Shown: one piece after another, positions 61,819 to 64,000 of the stretch
Layout: every line of letters starts with the position of its first letter
Numbering within the stretch: the first letter of the stretch is position 1
From: Pseudomonadota bacterium
GTDB lineage: Bacteria > Pseudomonadota > Alphaproteobacteria > Rhodobacterales > Rhodobacteraceae
Assembly (NCBI GenBank): GCA_021779835.1
Contig: JAJXZX010000014.1
Span: forward strand, 30,766-94,765
DNA: 64,000 bases
Direction of reading: 5' to 3'
Translations under genes and position numbers: made by a program
Notes under the pieces: generated by a model
Database searches by the model: none
What the model was told of the DNA's origin: nothing
Seen by the model: the letters and a program-made list of their open reading frames with translations, nothing else

Positions 61819-63867
61819 TCAGGTGATCGTTTGGGCGACCGGACCGAAGTCTGTCGCGCTGGCGATGCCCGAGACGTTGATTGACCGGGCGGTCCAGTTG
61901 AAGGTTCCGGCACCACAGGCGTCGGTGAAGGTCTCGACGATGTTCGGAGCGCTATAGAACGTGGCAACAATAGTTCCGTCGCGCAGCACAATGGTTTTCC
62001 ACAGGTTGGCCGAGGCGCACGAGGTGACGGAGATGGCGGCGTTGCCGCTGCCAAGGTCGCTCACCGTAAGTGCAGCAGGCGCAGCGGGCGGCGTTGTAGC
62101 GGCCGAGGCAATGACAGCCGTCTCCGTCGCATAGGGGCCGACCTGCCCGGTCGGCGACACCCAGGCAAGGCGTACATCGTAGGAACTGCCATCTGTCAGA
62201 GGCACAATCTCATAGGTGGTGGCAGCTGCGTCCGGGTAGACTACAGTCCAGACCGCCGCCCCTGCAGAGCTGTATTCCAGCCGCGGCGTCAGGGCGGGCG
62301 ACGTGGGCGCCAGCCATGCGCAGCCAATACCTGCCGAAAAGCTGTTCTGGGCGACCTGAAGCCCCTCTGGCGCGGCGACGAAGCCGAGCGGAACTGGAAT
62401 AGAGGTGGCGATATCCGGCACAGGAAGCGCCTGAGGTACGCCCTCTTCCGTCGTAGACCAGTTGAAGCTCGCCGGATCTACCTGATGCAATGTGTATGTG
62501 ACCGATCCGTCCGTCATACTCAGCGCGTAGCTCATCACTTCGAAGTAACCTGATGCCAGAATGATCGAGGCATCAAGTTCGATATAGCGCTCATACAGCG
62601 CAACCATGGCGGACGGTTTGCAACGCAGCGTGTAGATGCCAGCCGGGTTATCGCGTCCCTGCCGGATTTTCGCGCATCGCCGGGCCTGCGCATGGCTGGG
62701 GCAGAAGTCCAGCTGGATGGGGCTGGCGGCGGTCAGGGTTTCGCCATCGTCGCTTTGCTGTGCTGCATTCACCCAAGGATCGCCCGACACCTGCTGGAAG
62801 GCGAGTGACTGATCGATATAGGTAAAGGGCAGCTCATTGTATCGATCGATCAGATCGGGGCCATCCTGCCAGCTGGTCATCTCGATAATATCAGCCGCCG
62901 TCAGAGTGACGGTTGGCGCACGCCAAACCCCGGCATCCACGGCAAAGCTGCCATCGGGCAGTAGGCTCAAGCGGCCGCCGCAGGCATTAAGCATCCGGCT
63001 CAGCACGTCTTTGGGCTTTTCATTCAGGCCATAGCTGCCGCCCAGCCGGTAGCGCGCTTCGGTCCCGCCGGCTGCCAGCGGGATTGCATCGTCGCAATCG
63101 TTGGCAGCCTGAATCAGCCGGGTTGCGTTGACACGACCGGGCCGGTTGAAACCATCCGGATCTTCTACCAGACGCCCGATCAAGAGCGCGGCGTTTTCGG
63201 TCCATGCCGTCACTCCGGTGCGCGGGTCTGTGGCGGCGACGCCGCGCGCCACCTTCTCGATCGCCGGAACGCGGTTGGGATAGACGGCCTGAAATGCGGT
63301 CGCGGGAACGCCACGGCAGATCATGAAGCTTGACCAGAGACCATCAAGACGATGGTTTGCATCCCATTCGGAATAGACTGCTGTCAGGTCGGCGTAGGCC
63401 GTCTCGGGGATCACGCCGAGGCGCGACTGGATCTGCACCTCATGCACGCCGCTATAGACGTATTGCGCCTCTTGCACGTTGCCGCTGCCGTCCAGGGTGA
63501 CCTCGACCTTATCGAGGTAGACATGCTCGACGCCGTCGATCTGCCCGTGCCCATGCACAACCACCTGATAATAATTGCCACCCTTTTGCCGCGCGAACAC
63601 GAGCGTACCGCCGACGCGCACCCGGCCGACATGCACAAGGCGCGGGCCAATCGCCTGCTTGATAACATTCTGCACGTTGGCCGGAATCGGTGCATTCGGA
63701 TGCGGCGCCAGTGCTTGCGCCAAATCGGACAGCAGCAGGGATCCAACCAGGTTCGCGGCGATCCCGGCAAATGTCAGTGCCCCCGTTGCAGTTGTCAGCG
63801 CGACGCCGCCGACAGTAAGCGCTGCCCCTAATTCAGGTGCGATAAGGAGGCCAATTGCTTGGGGCAT
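61819..63867 (-). CDS. Phage tail-tip / host-specificity protein (gpJ-like)
   Basis: 682 residues. The N-terminal hydrophobic Gly/Ala-rich segment (about 1-50), then a baseplate-hub-like part (YSGVHEVQIQSRLGVIPETA, LNACGGRLSLLPDGSF, YNELPFTYIDQSLAFQ), and a C-terminal region (about 490-680) of fibronectin-III-like repeats (PAAPAALTVSDLGSGNAAIS). This layout is that of the tail-tip proteins of siphophages. Starts one base inside the stop of the preceding gene. Confidence 0.82.
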   Translation of the reverse strand: MPQAIGLLIAPELGAALTVGGVALTTATGALTFAGIAANLVGSLLLSDLAQALAPHPNAPIPANVQNVIKQAIGPRLVHVGRVRVGGTLVFARQKGGNYYQVVVHGHGQIDGVEHVYLDKVEVTLDGSGNVQEAQYVYSGVHEVQIQSRLGVIPETAYADLTAVYSEWDANHRLDGLWSSFMICRGVPATAFQAVYPNRVPAIEKVARGVAATDPRTGVTAWTENAALLIGRLVEDPDGFNRPGRVNATRLIQAANDCDDAIPLAAGGTEARYRLGGSYGLNEKPKDVLSRMLNACGGRLSLLPDGSFAVDAGVWRAPTVTLTAADIIEMTSWQDGPDLIDRYNELPFTYIDQSLAFQQVSGDPWVNAAQQSDDGETLTAASPIQLDFCPSHAQARRCAKIRQGRDNPAGIYTLRCKPSAMVALYERYIELDASIILASGYFEVMSYALSMTDGSVTYTLHQVDPASFNWSTTEEGVPQALPVPDIATSIPVPLGFVAAPEGLQVAQNSFSAGIGCAWLAPTSPALTPRLEYSSAGAAVWTVVYPDAAATTYEIVPLTDGSSYDVRLAWVSPTGQVGPYATETAVIASAATTPPAAPAALTVSDLGSGNAAISVTSCASANLWKTIVLRDGTIVATFYSAPNIVETFTDACGAGTFNWTARSINVSGIASATDFGPVAQTIT

Positions 63868-64000
63868 CAGATATCCCAGCCCGCCAGCATATCAAACTCA
63901 GCCGTCATCAGGACGTCTCCCGGTGTTTTCAGAAAGAGGTGATTGCCAATCCGCAGACCAGCGACAGTTTGCTTACGCCAGCGCGCGACGACGATCGGAA
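63867..64000 (-). CDS. C-terminal end of a phage tail-assembly-region protein (partial)
   Basis: Only the last 44 residues are in the window, ending LMTAEFDMLAGWDI; the stop overlaps the tail-tip start by one base (TGATG). The position just before gpJ and the ending resemble the small DUF6950/NlpC-region proteins of siphophages, but this is a weak comparison. Confidence 0.55.
   Translation of the reverse strand, partial: PIVVARWRKQTVAGLRIGNHLFLKTPGDVLMTAEFDMLAGWDI

Larger units (their letters stand above)
55894..64000. mobile_element. Right-hand part of a prophage (tail, lysis and cargo genes)
   Basis: From the tRNA onward the sequence changes: the first kilobase is more AT-rich than the chromosome, and reverse-strand genes encode a tail-tip protein, tail fibre, holin-like protein, lysozyme and spanins. 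Transcription of the late genes runs toward the tRNA. No integrase, repressor, capsid or terminase is in the window, so the rest of the prophage continues to the right. Whether it is active cannot be judged. Confidence 0.85.

Noticed and set aside
1..64000. CRISPR arrays, rRNA genes, insertion sequences
   Set aside because: No regularly spaced repeats, rRNA signatures or transposase genes were seen.

Overview
The window reads as chromosomal DNA of a GC-rich alphaproteobacterium of the order Rhodobacterales (Rhodobacteraceae / Roseobacter type), with the right-hand end of a prophage attached. The main support is the gene order dusB-ntrB-ntrC-ntrY-ntrX-hfq-hflX (24.6-31.9 kb), NtrC and NtrX proteins without the sigma54 GAFTGA loop, a fused ispDF, a pyrrolysine-free MttB-like methyltransferase, and a stand-alone pterin-binding methyltransferase with a RamA/RACo-like ferredoxin-ASKHA activase, which suggests a split methionine synthase. 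This taxonomic call is inferred from gene content; no 16S gene is present.

Layout. 0-6 kb: rpsB (reverse) with a structured leader, a PfkB kinase and psuG (probable pseudouridine catabolism) split by two small reverse-strand membrane-protein genes, a DUF502 protein, a LysE/ArgO exporter and 3-hydroxybutyrate dehydrogenase. 6-12 kb: a candidate small RNA with its own promoter and terminator, an orphan YejA-like binding protein, an entericidin-like lipoprotein, an XRE-cupin regulator, a FrnE-type DsbA protein, an HdeD-like protein, a 91-residue K+ channel and a Bcr/CflA transporter. 12-24 kb: mfd, a membrane protein, hemB, a SYLF lipoprotein, a lectin-Hint protein, a beta-hydroxyacid dehydrogenase, a penicillin/AHL-acylase-like protein, hflX and hfq. 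24-34 kb: the nitrogen-regulation operon, then ispDF-pgpA-cinA. 34-48 kb: coq10-like, hpt, a dihaem cytochrome c, lipA, aqpZ, DUF6456 and DUF6477 genes, mttB-like, guaA, an MFS gene, ydcF-like, msrA-msrB, rlmE and ppx.

48.5-55.8 kb is the most coherent accessory module: a small 'virulence factor' family protein, a methylenetetrahydrofolate reductase, the methyl-THF:corrinoid methyltransferase unit, a VTT membrane protein, the reductive activase, then an ECF sigma factor and a cysteine-free anti-sigma factor joined to it by 4-bp overlaps. A perfect 25-nt palindrome and an ECF-like promoter lead into a fasciclin gene. The corrinoid-binding and homocysteine-binding units of methionine synthase are not in the window.

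From 55.8 kb a tRNA-Gly(CCC) gene is followed directly by more AT-rich DNA and then reverse-strand phage late genes: tail tip, tail fibre, holin-like, GH24 lysozyme and an overlapping Rz/Rz1 spanin pair. Between the tRNA and the lysis genes sits a forward two-gene membrane-protein operon of unknown function, a typical place for prophage cargo. No integrase is visible; it should lie beyond the right edge.
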